Positions 15,859-23,325 of a DNA stretch of 35,807 nt are shown here, in pieces; positions within the stretch are counted from its first letter, which is position 1; each line of letters begins with the position of its first letter. The position numbers were made by a program, and so were the translations under genes. The stretch is from IMG/VR virus record IMGVR_UViG_3300020582_000022, positions 1 through 35,807 of that record. One strand, given 5' to 3'. Source of the stretch: a virus. Below the pieces are notes generated by a model that made no database searches, had not been told where the DNA came from, and saw only the letters and a list, made by a program, of their open reading frames with translations.

Positions 15859-17892
15859 TTACAGCGCACTTTCCTGAGATGCAATATCAACTTGCGATGA
15901 ATCTATATTCTCTTGTTGCTTGAGTGAGGCTGCCATTGCGAGCAATTCTCTAATGTGTGCAAGATCCATACTTTCAAGTTCTTTAAGAGCCTTAATCTTA
16001 TCAAGTGTAGCTCTTTGATCATCCGAGTTTGCTTCATGAAGTTTCTGAATAGCTAATGCACGATTCTCATCAACACGAGAAGTACGCTCTGCAAACAATC
16101 CAAGGTCTGCTTGAGCACGAGCTTGCGCAAGTTCGATCTGAGCTTGTTGTAATTGCATAGCCATTTGATTCTGTTGTTGCTGTTGTTGGCTTTGTGCTTG
16201 CTCCGCTTTCGTAAGATTCTCAATAACACGAGACTTATTCTGCATGGTAGCAGCTTCAAGTAGATCTTCAGGAGAAATAGGAACTCCCATTTCACGCAGT
16301 TGCAACATTTGAGCAAATTGCATCTGACGTTGATTTGCTGTATTCAGACCTTCTTCAACATCCGCATTATATTTACCAAAAGCTTTATTATAGAACTGAT
16401 CTGTTGGCTCTTCACCTTCAAGAATCTTCTTCACTTTGCCTGGTGTAAAGTTAGCTTGAATAATATCAATCATAATTTTACCAAGTAGCTTTTGTGAGCG
16501 ATCAAGCTGATCGAAAAGAATCTGAAGTGTTGTAAGACCTGCACCTTGACGAAGCATAGCCAACACGCCTGCTTTATCATCATTGGCCGAACCAATAAGC
16601 TCTTCATTAACACCAGAAATCTCTGAAACTTCTTTAGCTAGTAGCTCGGAAAGTTGAATCATTGATGGTGGTATTTGAGGTGCTTGAATTTGTTGAACAT
16701 CAGTCATAGCAGCTTCTTCTTTGAGTGCTAATCCACGACCTTGTCCTGAAAGGAAAACATCTTTCGGATTTACAAGAGCATTTTCTTTATAGATCCAGCC
16801 CGAATTAATCTGTGATTCTAATATATCCAGTTCGATAACCCGCCGACGATTATACAGATATTGAGCATCACGTAGACCACGAACAACTCCCTGTATACGC
16901 CATGGGAAGTATGGCATTTGTGGATTGTAATAACCAAGAACAGGCACAAAAGGATACTGATCAATTCCCATAGGATTAGGACCATCATACATGACCTTGC
17001 CTTGTACAACAATTGCTAAACGAACAGTAGGAACATCTTGCTCAATAATAGTAACTGTTGGATATGTTTGTAAAAATAGTTCAAGATTCTCTTCTTTATC
17101 AGAACGCCACTCCATCGTCTCACCCGTCTGAGAATCAACAAGCATCTTCTGCGTTCGATAATCTCGATAATAAAACTCATCATAAGTAAGAAGATTCTTC
17201 ATACCATAGTTATAAGATTCTGGCATAAATTGGAATTTACCATCACGACCAGTTCCTGAATCTTGACCAATAAGACCGATAATCTCATCCGTCTTCTCTG
17301 GCAGTAGAGATATAGCTTCACGTTTCGTTAAAAATGATCGCTTCCATAAAGCATTACAATCAGAAAGATCAGCTTTACGAAAATAAGGATCAATAAGAAA
17401 CGAATTATAAGAACAGTTATCAACTTTTATATTTCCTGAAACAGGATCAGACCGATAATCTACCCAAACCTGTAAAAGATTCATCCCTGTCACTAATGCC
17501 CCGTGGAATGATTCTGAGATAGTCTCAAGAACATTTTCCTGATTGACGACCCACATTAAAACTTTGGTAAATTGATCAGAGGTTTTATTATCTGCATTCT
17601 CAACTGGAACTGCAATAATAGATTTACGATTGCGACGCTGATGGCCGCCGATCATATTTACGACGCGACGGATACGATTAAAATTAAACTGGCGACGACG
17701 GTTAGCTGGCAAATTGCCATATAAATCATTCCAGAGAGTTTGATCGCCGGATTCAAATCGCGTATCCGTGTCCGCCTCACCCCAGAATGATTGGTTAATC
17801 GTAATCGACTCTGCATAAAATGCCTCCATCCTAGCTAATACATCTTTATGTTTATCATCATAATATTGAGGGCCTAATTGTGGAAATAAAAT
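15859..17892 (-). CDS. Portal protein, P22-like, ATT start codon (677 aa)
   Basis: Dodecameric DNA-entry ring of the head. 'R-R-R-Q-F-N-F-N-R-I-R-R-V-V-N-M-I-G-G-H' near 65-85, the long 'V-D-Y-R-S-D-P-V-S-G-N-I' region and the downstream 'V-V-R-G-L-R-D-A-Q-Y-L-Y-N-R-R' block fit P22-type portals. The C-terminal ~120 residues are Gln-rich helices, like the P22 barrel. The first ATG in frame (17827-17829) has no ribosome site. Twenty-one codons upstream an ATT (17890-17892) sits 5 nt behind AAAGGAGG, an in-frame stop lies further upstream, and there is no ATG, GTG or TTG between. The added residues (F-P-Q-L-G-P-Q-Y-Y-D-D-K-H-K) read as natural protein. I therefore start at ATT. Confidence 0.85.
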   Translation of the reverse strand: MLFPQLGPQYYDDKHKDVLARMEAFYAESITINQSFWGEADTDTRFESGDQTLWNDLYGNLPANRRRQFNFNRIRRVVNMIGGHQRRNRKSIIAVPVENADNKTSDQFTKVLMWVVNQENVLETISESFHGALVTGMNLLQVWVDYRSDPVSGNIKVDNCSYNSFLIDPYFRKADLSDCNALWKRSFLTKREAISLLPEKTDEIIGLIGQDSGTGRDGKFQFMPESYNYGMKNLLTYDEFYYRDYRTQKMLVDSQTGETMEWRSDKEENLELFLQTYPTVTIIEQDVPTVRLAIVVQGKVMYDGPNPMGIDQYPFVPVLGYYNPQMPYFPWRIQGVVRGLRDAQYLYNRRRVIELDILESQINSGWIYKENALVNPKDVFLSGQGRGLALKEEAAMTDVQQIQAPQIPPSMIQLSELLAKEVSEISGVNEELIGSANDDKAGVLAMLRQGAGLTTLQILFDQLDRSQKLLGKIMIDIIQANFTPGKVKKILEGEEPTDQFYNKAFGKYNADVEEGLNTANQRQMQFAQMLQLREMGVPISPEDLLEAATMQNKSRVIENLTKAEQAQSQQQQQQNQMAMQLQQAQIELAQARAQADLGLFAERTSRVDENRALAIQKLHEANSDDQRATLDKIKALKELESMDLAHIRELLAMAASLKQQENIDSSQVDIASQESAL

Positions 17893-17974
17893 GGTAACCT
17901 CCTTTCTAAAAAGAAAATTTGTTTAATCTCTTAACAAGATATAACAATAAGACTACTGTTTCTACTTTTCCATA

Positions 17975-18217
17975 TTAATATTCTACATATCTATGAGCTA
18001 AAGCTGGGATCCTTTTAACTTTATGATAACATTTAAAACATTTTTCAGAATTTACACCATGCATAAAAGGAGACCGAGGCATTATTTTTATAGTTCCACA
18101 ATCACATTGAGCAGTAACTACTCGATATGATCCAGTCTTCTTAGATTTTCTTTTCCCACTATCATCAGTAATTGTCCAGTGTCCATATTTATTACCCAAT
18201 ATGCTTTCACTCCTCAT
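17975..18217 (-). CDS. Small zinc-ribbon-like protein 2 (80 aa)
   Basis: 'G-N-K-Y-G-H-W-T-I' at the N-terminus, a basic linker, then 'C-D-C-G-T-I-K-I-M-P-R-S-P-F' and 'S-E-K-C-F-K-C-Y', giving four Cys likely to bind one zinc. Close paralog of the gene at 18229-18453. Such 'G-x-x-F-G-x-x-T-V' plus Cys4 proteins are frequent in phages and resemble the DNA-binding N-domain found with AP2/HNH proteins. AAAGGAG precedes the ATG. Confidence 0.75.
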   Translation of the reverse strand: MRSESILGNKYGHWTITDDSGKRKSKKTGSYRVVTAQCDCGTIKIMPRSPFMHGVNSEKCFKCYHKVKRIPALAHRYVEY

Positions 18218-18228
18218 CGATCTCTCCT

Positions 18229-18453
18229 TTATAAGCGATAAAGTCCTACTTTTCTAACATGACATTTGAAACATTTTTCTGAATAACATCCACTTACAAA
18301 CGGTGATTTCGGTAAAGTTTTAATAGTTCCACAACTACATTGGCATATGATAACGGGATGATGCCCTTTACTTTTAGGCGCTCTTTGCCCTTTATCTTCT
18401 ATGATAGTCCATTGGCCGAATTGTTTACCTACTATATTATCTTCCATCTTCAC
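18229..18453 (-). CDS. Small zinc-ribbon-like protein 1 (74 aa)
   Basis: 'G-K-Q-F-G-Q-W-T-I', basic loop, 'C-S-C-G-T-I-K-T-L-P-K-S-P-F-V-S-G' and 'S-E-K-C-F-K-C-H'. Start is GTG at 18453 (5 nt after GGGAG) or the ATG two codons later. It sits between the large terminase and portal genes as a tandem pair with the next gene; a role in packaging, for example recognising DNA ends, is possible but unproven. Confidence 0.75.
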   Translation of the reverse strand: MKMEDNIVGKQFGQWTIIEDKGQRAPKSKGHHPVIICQCSCGTIKTLPKSPFVSGCYSEKCFKCHVRKVGLYRL

Positions 18454-18489
18454 ACAGACTCCCGATTTTACTCTAAGTGTAAACTTTAC

Positions 18490-19887
18490 TTAAAATATAT
18501 TTTGACCTGGTCCTTGGAAAAATCCTTGCCCTTCACTCATGCCATCACTCGCATAACCTTGGGCTTCACGATAACGCTGATCAAGTTCATGTGGAGATGA
18601 TTGGCCATCCTTCTTCCTGCTTAAAGATAAACATAGATATCTAAAAGCATCAGCAAAGTGAGAGTTAATATCATGAAGAGGCTGCGTCTTATAAACTTTC
18701 TTTTTAGAATCCCATTCTTGTCTATAGTTTTCTAATGCCCTAATAAGAGGTTTGCACTTTTGTTCATCGATCCATACCTTCGCGAACGTCGACCGAACCG
18801 CTTCAATACCATCTTCGATTGAGATATTAGGTAATGCCGATGACGAGCCTGCATCACGCGTCTCAAATTTGATACCAAGCGATCGTGCCTTTTCGAGGCG
18901 CGTAAGTCCTGACCCAAACTCGCGCACGGCAATATCATGAGGAGCCCAATGATAATCATATTGATATGGTTTACTATCGATAACTTTAACATAATGCTCC
19001 AATCCTTCTTTAGATTTTTCGTAGCAATCTATCACGCGAATGGTCTGTCCAATACGCTGAAAGAATATAATTGATGTGGAGTCACGTACTCCAATGTCCC
19101 AAACTGTCGACACTCTAAATGATGGCTCCCAAGGAACTTGGCCAATCTGATTATTCACTCTCATCTTATCGATGTACTTAGCATAGAATGCTCCTTCAAC
19201 GCCTTGATCGAATGAACAGAAATATTCCTGCATAGCAAGATCTTCAGATATCTCTCCAGACTCTATCTCTTTTTGAATCTCTTCCCATGAAATATGCTTC
19301 GTGTCATCAAGGGTCAACTTATTACAGAACCAATCCGGAGATTGCTGAGCAATATTATAAATCTCCCACAAAGAGTTCTTACCTCGAGGAGTTGATAACA
19401 GGATCATAGTACCGCCATTAGCATTAAGAATAGGGCGCACATAATGATAAGCACGCGGATCAGCCAAAGCATACTCAGACATAATAACCATGCGAGGGTT
19501 TGTACCCACAAGAGATGTATCATAACTATCACTACCAATAAGCTGAATAATCGATCCATTATGCAACACAATCTTAAGTTCTTGAGAGTTAACTGACTTA
19601 ATCAATTCTTTAGGGATGTAATCTAAGAAACGAGTTCCATCATTCGTAATCGAATCAAAAATTACAAGCTTAGCCTGTCTAAAAGTAGGAAGACAATACA
19701 TGTAGACTCCAACCTTACGAACCGCTTGCCGAATCATGAGATTGAATGCACAAATATCTTTCCCCGCACGTCGTGGCCAGATCGCTAATAGTTTCTTATA
19801 GCCTTTATTTTCAAGCGCATCACATAAAGGTAACTGAAAATGGCGAGGCTTGAATCTATCAAGCCTTATTTCAGTCTCGACGTTCAT
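18490..19887 (-). CDS. terL: Terminase large subunit (465 aa)
   Basis: Packaging ATPase and nuclease. Walker A 'P-R-R-A-G-K-D' (38-44), Walker B with catalytic Glu in 'M-V-I-M-S-E' (133-138), coupling motif 'S-T-P-R-G-K' (165-170). Nuclease Asp264 in 'V-W-D-I-G-V-R-D-S' and the second acidic cluster in 'D-I-N-S-H-F-A-D-A-F-R-Y' (406-417). The C-terminal 40 residues are Gly/Gln-rich and may bind the portal. The start overlaps the preceding gene by 17 nt. Complete domain set, so the motor should be active. Confidence 0.95.
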   Translation of the reverse strand: MNVETEIRLDRFKPRHFQLPLCDALENKGYKKLLAIWPRRAGKDICAFNLMIRQAVRKVGVYMYCLPTFRQAKLVIFDSITNDGTRFLDYIPKELIKSVNSQELKIVLHNGSIIQLIGSDSYDTSLVGTNPRMVIMSEYALADPRAYHYVRPILNANGGTMILLSTPRGKNSLWEIYNIAQQSPDWFCNKLTLDDTKHISWEEIQKEIESGEISEDLAMQEYFCSFDQGVEGAFYAKYIDKMRVNNQIGQVPWEPSFRVSTVWDIGVRDSTSIIFFQRIGQTIRVIDCYEKSKEGLEHYVKVIDSKPYQYDYHWAPHDIAVREFGSGLTRLEKARSLGIKFETRDAGSSSALPNISIEDGIEAVRSTFAKVWIDEQKCKPLIRALENYRQEWDSKKKVYKTQPLHDINSHFADAFRYLCLSLSRKKDGQSSPHELDQRYREAQGYASDGMSEGQGFFQGPGQNIF

Positions 19888-20191
19888 CTTGATTTATACC
19901 CATAGACTGCAAAGCATCTTCAACTTCAGCGATGATCTCATCTTTACATGTCGTAAAGTTCTCTTTTGCAATACGAAGTGTTTCTAAAAGCTGACAATAT
20001 TTAAAAGTAATTTGATGGCCATCATTATTTGTCATGGTAATTGGAGGACAAATATCTTTTGGACAGTCCTGCAATTGATAACTAGCTGGAGCTGGTTGTT
20101 CTACTTGTGGTACTTCTGCTGATGGCATGACTAATTCCGCTTGTACTACTTCTGGCATTACTGCTTGTTGAGCTACTACTTGTTCTTCCAT
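19871..20191 (-). CDS. Hypothetical protein upstream of terL (106 aa)
   Basis: The N-terminal 40 residues are Val/Gln/Pro/Glu-rich low complexity. The C-terminal 65 form a compact segment with Cys about 44, 48, 66 and 81 ('C-P-K-D-I-C-P-P-I') and a helical end. ATG behind GGGAG. Overlaps terL. Not recognised. Confidence 0.65.
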   Translation of the reverse strand: MEEQVVAQQAVMPEVVQAELVMPSAEVPQVEQPAPASYQLQDCPKDICPPITMTNNDGHQITFKYCQLLETLRIAKENFTTCKDEIIAEVEDALQSMGINQDERRD

Positions 20192-20271
20192 CTTTTTCTC
20201 CCAAAGATTTATTATGTTCTTTAAATTCTTCTCGTATCAGATCTAAAAGATTTGTCTGATATAAACTATCA

Positions 20272-20631
20272 TTAGGCCTTTGCACCAGGGACCTTCATTT
20301 TACATACATAGCAGTTACAGTTTGGACTGATCAGTTTTTTTTCAACTGCAAGTGCTTGATTCTTAATGCAATACTCAACAAAATCTTTCGCATCAGGAAA
20401 TAAAGTTAATGCTGTATCATGAACCGGATGAATCACATCATTAATTAAAGTTAAGACATGACTTAAAAGTTGAGCACGATCAAGATCAGATTTTGATTTC
20501 TCTTTAACATTTGATTCATTGATATCAAGTTTTCTAAGTTCCATCGCTAAAGCTTGCATATGCTCAAAGGCTATACAAAGTACATCCGAGAGCATTATTT
20601 TTAGTGATGATGTTGAGTGTTTTTTATGCAT
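20272..20631 (-). CDS. Hypothetical helical protein with Cys-rich tail (119 aa)
   Basis: Mostly helical ('A-F-E-H-M-Q-A-L-A-M-E-L-R-K-L'), with 'N-D-V-I-H-P-V-H-D-T-A' in the middle and a C-terminal 'N-C-N-C-Y-V-C-K' that could bind a metal together with the upstream Cys/His. AGGAAG before the ATG. Between the putative small and large terminase genes. Not recognised. Confidence 0.7.
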   Translation of the reverse strand: MHKKHSTSSLKIMLSDVLCIAFEHMQALAMELRKLDINESNVKEKSKSDLDRAQLLSHVLTLINDVIHPVHDTALTLFPDAKDFVEYCIKNQALAVEKKLISPNCNCYVCKMKVPGAKA

Positions 20632-20669
20632 TATCTTCCTTTTTAATTATATCTTTGTTTTTAATTCCA

Positions 20670-21302
20670 TCATTCTGCTTCGCTTCTACTTTTAGCATTA
20701 TAATCATATGAGCCTACAAATCTACTTTCGCCAGTAGCCTTACGAATTCGCCCGGCAACCTCTTCAGGAGTTTCTTTGATAGTATCAGCCTGTAAGTATG
20801 GAAATCGTTCGATTACGACGATTTTATTCTCGCTAGCAGCAGCGATCTCTTCCTTCATCTTCGATAACTTGTAGGTTTCCGATGCCCATAGATGATTATA
20901 AGCCCCTAAAGTACGGTGTACGGTAGAAGCTTCAAATTTACGAGTCATTGCTCCTATCTCACGACGAGATCCTAAGCAACTCATCGCAAATTCATGAGCA
21001 GCCTGTAATTCTGGAAACTTATTAACCCACTCAAAGAAAGTTTTTTGATTATAGCCTCTGCCATTATAGAAATCTTGAAGTAAAAGAGATGTTTCAAGCT
21101 GAGCCCATTCACATAAACGGACAGCTTCATTTTCAACGAATTTTTTTGTTGTTGGATGATATGCCATGGTATGTATGTTAAACCATTCCCCTAAAACAAG
21201 TAGCTCGGTTTTGATCGCTTCTGTCGATACATCGGGTTTTTTAGCTGAAGAAACACGGCTTACTTTTTTTGTCTTTTTATTTTGATCCACGTTATGCTTC
21301 AT
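20670..21302 (-). CDS. Putative terminase small subunit (210 aa)
   Basis: ATG at 21300-21302 behind AAAGGAG; the longer frame adds seven residues without a ribosome site. Basic N-terminal tail of about 30 residues, then a helical domain with 'E-A-V-R-L-C-E-W-A', 'Y-N-Q-K-T-F-F-E-W-V-N-K-F-P-E-L', 'G-A-M-T-R-K-F-E-A-S-T-V-H-R-T-L'. This looks like the helical DNA-recognition domain of small terminases: 'pick a DNA-binding step, then step the size of a motif'. Ahead of terL in the operon, as usual. Identification rests on pattern and position. Confidence 0.55.
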   Translation of the reverse strand: MKHNVDQNKKTKKVSRVSSAKKPDVSTEAIKTELLVLGEWFNIHTMAYHPTTKKFVENEAVRLCEWAQLETSLLLQDFYNGRGYNQKTFFEWVNKFPELQAAHEFAMSCLGSRREIGAMTRKFEASTVHRTLGAYNHLWASETYKLSKMKEEIAAASENKIVVIERFPYLQADTIKETPEEVAGRIRKATGESRFVGSYDYNAKSRSEAE

Positions 21303-21337
21303 AGTTAATCTCCTTTCTAGCAAACAGTATACAGAAA

Positions 21338-21658
21338 CTAGAAGGGAAGTTCATCCGATTCTTGTATCTTACGATAGGTCTTACGAATGAGGAGTTGAAT
21401 ATAAGGTTTCGATGCACCAGGTGCTCTATGAAGAAGATCTTGCAACATAGATAATCGTTTAGATAGTTCGGTTTCATGTTGACATAAACTGACATTATCA
21501 GAAAGTTCTAAAGGAGACATAGGAGAACGATACTGAGACTGCATAGTAATTGAATTTTCCAAAACTTCCTCTCTTTCGTTAAGTTTGTATTCCAAGTAAC
21601 TTTGCCATTTCCTGTGCGAAATCATCTTTTTTTTGTTTGATCCTTTCTTCATGTTCAT
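21338..21658 (-). CDS. Hypothetical basic protein overlapping the wHTH gene (106 aa)
   Basis: Starts MNMKKGSNKKKM; the ATG at 21656-21658 lies 4 nt behind CGGAGG inside the 3' end of the upstream gene, so the two genes overlap by 80 nt in different frames. Lys-rich N-terminus, then helical segments, ending 'Y-I-Q-L-L-I-R-K-T-Y-R-K-I-Q-E-S'. A later ATG at 21544 is possible, but its ribosome site is poorer. Not recognised. Confidence 0.6.
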   Translation of the reverse strand: MNMKKGSNKKKMISHRKWQSYLEYKLNEREEVLENSITMQSQYRSPMSPLELSDNVSLCQHETELSKRLSMLQDLLHRAPGASKPYIQLLIRKTYRKIQESDELPF

Positions 21659-22232
21659 AATACCTCCGGAGATCTTGATCTGTTGGAGTGAATTCTGGTT
21701 CTTTTTTATATGTCTTTAATTCTTTATTATTATCGTTAGATAATCGTACGCCAACTTGACCAAAACGAGCTGCCAGACTAGATGTTATCATATTAATCTT
21801 AGCTTTGCATCTTGCAGCTAAAGATTCAGTAGCCCAATAAAGACGAGGCAATATACCCATAACAGAAAACTTAAAGTTGGGATCTAGAAGAAGAGGGCCA
21901 CGAGTATAAAGACAGGTACGATTAGCACCACGATACTTTTTGTTAATAAGACCTATAAGGGATAAGATCTGGAGAATGCGATGAACGGTACGAAGACCAA
22001 GACCTGTAGCTTGAGCAATACGAGATTGAGAAACATAGACATCATTAAAAGAACCTACAAGCTTTAAAAAATAACTCATAACTTTATTCATATTTTCTGT
22101 ATATACGAATTTATTCAATAGATGCTCTGAATCTTTTAATGCAAAGTGTCTATTATGCATCCACTCGATAACTATGCTATAATACGAAGAAAAAGCTTGA
22201 TTCTGACTGGTAGAAATGTTAATATTAATCAC
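21579..22232 (-). CDS. Winged-helix protein, possible replication initiator or regulator (217 aa)
   Basis: GTG start behind AAGGA. The first ~70 residues are helical. A helix-turn-helix at about 68-100 reads 'V-S-Q-S-R-I-A-Q-A-T-G-L-G-L-R-T-V-H-R' with the wing 'G-L-I-N-K-K-Y-R-G-A-N-R'. The C-terminal 70 residues are charged and coiled-coil-like. A related layout is seen in phage and plasmid replication initiators, and in transcription regulators. It is first in the left arm and preceded by short direct repeats (22237-22305), which fits an initiator with its binding sites, but a transcription activator of the late region fits as well. Confidence 0.6.
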   Translation of the reverse strand: MININISTSQNQAFSSYYSIVIEWMHNRHFALKDSEHLLNKFVYTENMNKVMSYFLKLVGSFNDVYVSQSRIAQATGLGLRTVHRILQILSLIGLINKKYRGANRTCLYTRGPLLLDPNFKFSVMGILPRLYWATESLAARCKAKINMITSSLAARFGQVGVRLSNDNNKELKTYKKEPEFTPTDQDLRRYYEHEERIKQKKDDFAQEMAKLLGIQT

Positions 22233-22236
22233 ATAA

Positions 22237-22305
22237 ATCCTTCTTGGATCATCCTTATTGGATCTTTCTTAAGGAGATCCTTTTAAAACCTTGGTATCCT
22301 CTTGG
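22237..22305. repeat. Iteron-like short direct repeats
   Basis: ATCCTTCTTGG (22237-22247), ATCCTTATTGG (22251-22261) and ATCCTCTTGG (22296-22305), with a partial copy CCTTGG at 22289-22294. The first two are 14 bp apart start to start. They occupy the untranslated leader of the winged-helix gene and could be its binding sites. The region 22306-22404 shows nothing else that I can name. Confidence 0.35.
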
Positions 22306-22410
22306 TTGTAGTTGATCTTTTTGAGGTGATCTTAAGTTGATTTAAAACACGTTACTAATCCTTTCGTTGTTTACAATTTCTCTGGGAGGGGAAGTTGGGA
22401 TAAAAATTAA

Positions 22411-22436
22411 GCTCAGCATTCGTGCTGGGCTTTTTT
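22411..22436 (+). terminator. Rho-independent terminator, plus strand, no gene ahead of it
   Basis: GCTCAGCA-TTCG-TGCTGGGC (8-bp stem with one G-U, TTCG loop) followed by TTTTTT. No plus-strand gene precedes it. In the other direction the flanking TTAATTTTT is a poorer tract but could end the transcript of the HTH gene at 22505-22717. Either way it is a transcription stop inside the control region. Confidence 0.75.
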
Positions 22437-22504
22437 AATGAGTCGGTATCTCGAAGACAAATTAGATCTAATATAACGTGTCTATGGCAATAATCAATAT
22501 AATT

Positions 22505-22717
22505 CTAATCTAATTTCAAATCACTCGTATCAATACCCTTATTTTGAGCGAAATCTAAAAGTATTTTCCAAGATTTTGATAATGGATTTCTTTTCATAGT
22601 TCTAAAAGAATTATAGGTGTGATAATGCATTCCCAAATATTGTGCGAATTCAACTACACCCATACCCATATGAAATCTTTGTAACTCAATCGCTTTAATA
22701 AACTCTAATAATGTCAT
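22505..22717 (-). CDS. Small HTH DNA-binding regulator (70 aa)
   Basis: 'G-V-V-E-F-A-Q-Y-L-G-M-H-Y-H-T-Y-N-S-F-R' (about 20-39) is an XRE/Cro-type helix-turn-helix, within a five-helix layout. AAGGA precedes the ATG. It is transcribed from a near-perfect promoter that shares its -35 palindrome with the divergent early promoter, so it probably represses one or both. Could be a Cro-like or repressor-like control protein; no lysogeny gene is present to tell which. Confidence 0.7.
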   Translation of the reverse strand: MTLLEFIKAIELQRFHMGMGVVEFAQYLGMHYHTYNSFRTMKRNPLSKSWKILLDFAQNKGIDTSDLKLD

Positions 22718-22751
22718 ATATTTCCTTCATTTCTTATTTAATTATATATTA

Positions 22752-22780
22752 ATTATAAACCGGTTGACAATATATGTCAA
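22752..22780 (-). promoter_or_regulatory. Consensus promoter of the HTH regulator
   Basis: On the minus strand TTGACA (22780-22775), exactly 17 nt, TATAAT (22757-22752): full sigma70 consensus. Transcript starts about 35 nt ahead of the ATG. Confidence 0.8.
22764..22780. promoter_or_regulatory. Palindromic operator shared by two divergent promoters
   Basis: TTGACA-ATATA-TGTCAA: perfect 6-bp arms, 5-nt centre. Each arm is the -35 box of one promoter, so a dimer bound here would block both. Likely target of the 70-aa HTH protein (inference). Confidence 0.6.
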
Positions 22781-22791
22781 TATGCTATTAT
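22764..22791 (+). promoter_or_regulatory. Predicted early rightward promoter
   Basis: TTGACA (22764-22769), 16-nt spacer, TATTAT (22786-22791). Drives the small genes and erf from 22828. Slightly weaker than its divergent partner. Confidence 0.65.
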
Positions 22792-22827
22792 TAATATATA
22801 TAAACCATGTTCGAGAGAAGGCGTATT

Positions 22828-22980
22828 ATGGAAAATAAAAAAGATTTTAAAAAAGGTGAGTCAGCAAATGACTATTGCAGAGAATGCAAAGGGTTAATGT
22901 TCGAAGATGAAGATGATTTCACCATCTGCTATAATTGCATTATCAATATGATAAAAGGTAGAAAGCGAAAAAAGGAATAA
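22828..22980 (+). CDS. Small zinc-finger protein (50 aa)
   Basis: MENKKDFKKGESANDYCREC then an acidic stretch, 'I-C-Y-N-C-I-I', and a basic tail G-R-K-R-K-K-E. Two Cys pairs (C-x-x-C, 14 residues, C-x-x-C) make a small treble-clef or zinc-ribbon. AGAAGG before the ATG at 22828. First gene of the rightward early operon, so it may modulate host or phage transcription; not recognised further. Confidence 0.65.
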   Translation: MENKKDFKKGESANDYCRECKGLMFEDEDDFTICYNCIINMIKGRKRKKE

Positions 22981-22981
22981 T

Positions 22982-23104
22982 ATGTTCGAAATTATACAAA
23001 TAATATTATGGACATCTTTAGCTGGCACTGCATTGTCATTATTATTATTACCAATGTTAGTAATCATATATGGCATAGCGAAAGTAGTAGGCTTGTTATC
23101 ATGA
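22982..23104 (+). CDS. Small single-span membrane protein (40 aa)
   Basis: MFEIIQIILWTSLAGTALSL followed by a hydrophobic stretch, ending I-A-K-V-V-G-L-L-S. One transmembrane helix covering most of the chain, start 1 nt after the previous stop, stop overlapping the next start (ATGA). No clear own ribosome site beyond AAAAAAGGAA in the preceding gene's end. Could be an early membrane effector (for example superinfection-related) or a small holin; position in the early operon favours the former. Confidence 0.55.
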   Translation: MFEIIQIILWTSLAGTALSLLLLPMLVIIYGIAKVVGLLS

Positions 23105-23325
23105 CCCCAGAAGAAATACATACTATTAACAATTTACTTATAGAGCAATTAGATAAAATAATTGCTCTTTCTACCAAAGAGATTATACAATCTACAGATC
23201 ATGAAGAATCTATAGAACATTTATGTCATAAACTTATAAAGCTCAAAGTAAAAGAACTGACTATCAAAAAAAGAATACTTGCCTCAATTCGACATAATCA
23301 GAAAAGGGACTACTATGTCTTATAA
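23101..23325 (+). CDS. Small helical early protein (74 aa)
   Basis: Start at 23101 (MTPEEIHTINNLLIEQLDKI), overlapping the preceding stop; a frame extending to 23008 runs through the membrane gene and is not credible. Two helices, charged, with 'H-E-E-S-I-E-H-L-C-H-K-L-I-K-L-K-V-K-E-L' at the centre. Overlaps erf by 11 nt. Placement before a single-strand annealing protein suggests a recombination accessory, without a recognised family. Confidence 0.6.
   Translation: MTPEEIHTINNLLIEQLDKIIALSTKEIIQSTDHEESIEHLCHKLIKLKVKELTIKKRILASIRHNQKRDYYVL

Noticed and set aside
20082-20285. 67-aa frame (GTG start) between the 119- and 106-aa genes
   Set aside because: The first ~30 residues look protein-like, but the last ~35 are Ser/Thr low complexity, which is the out-of-frame reading of the Val/Gln/Pro-rich start of the 106-aa gene. 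No own ribosome site of note. It might be a very short remnant.
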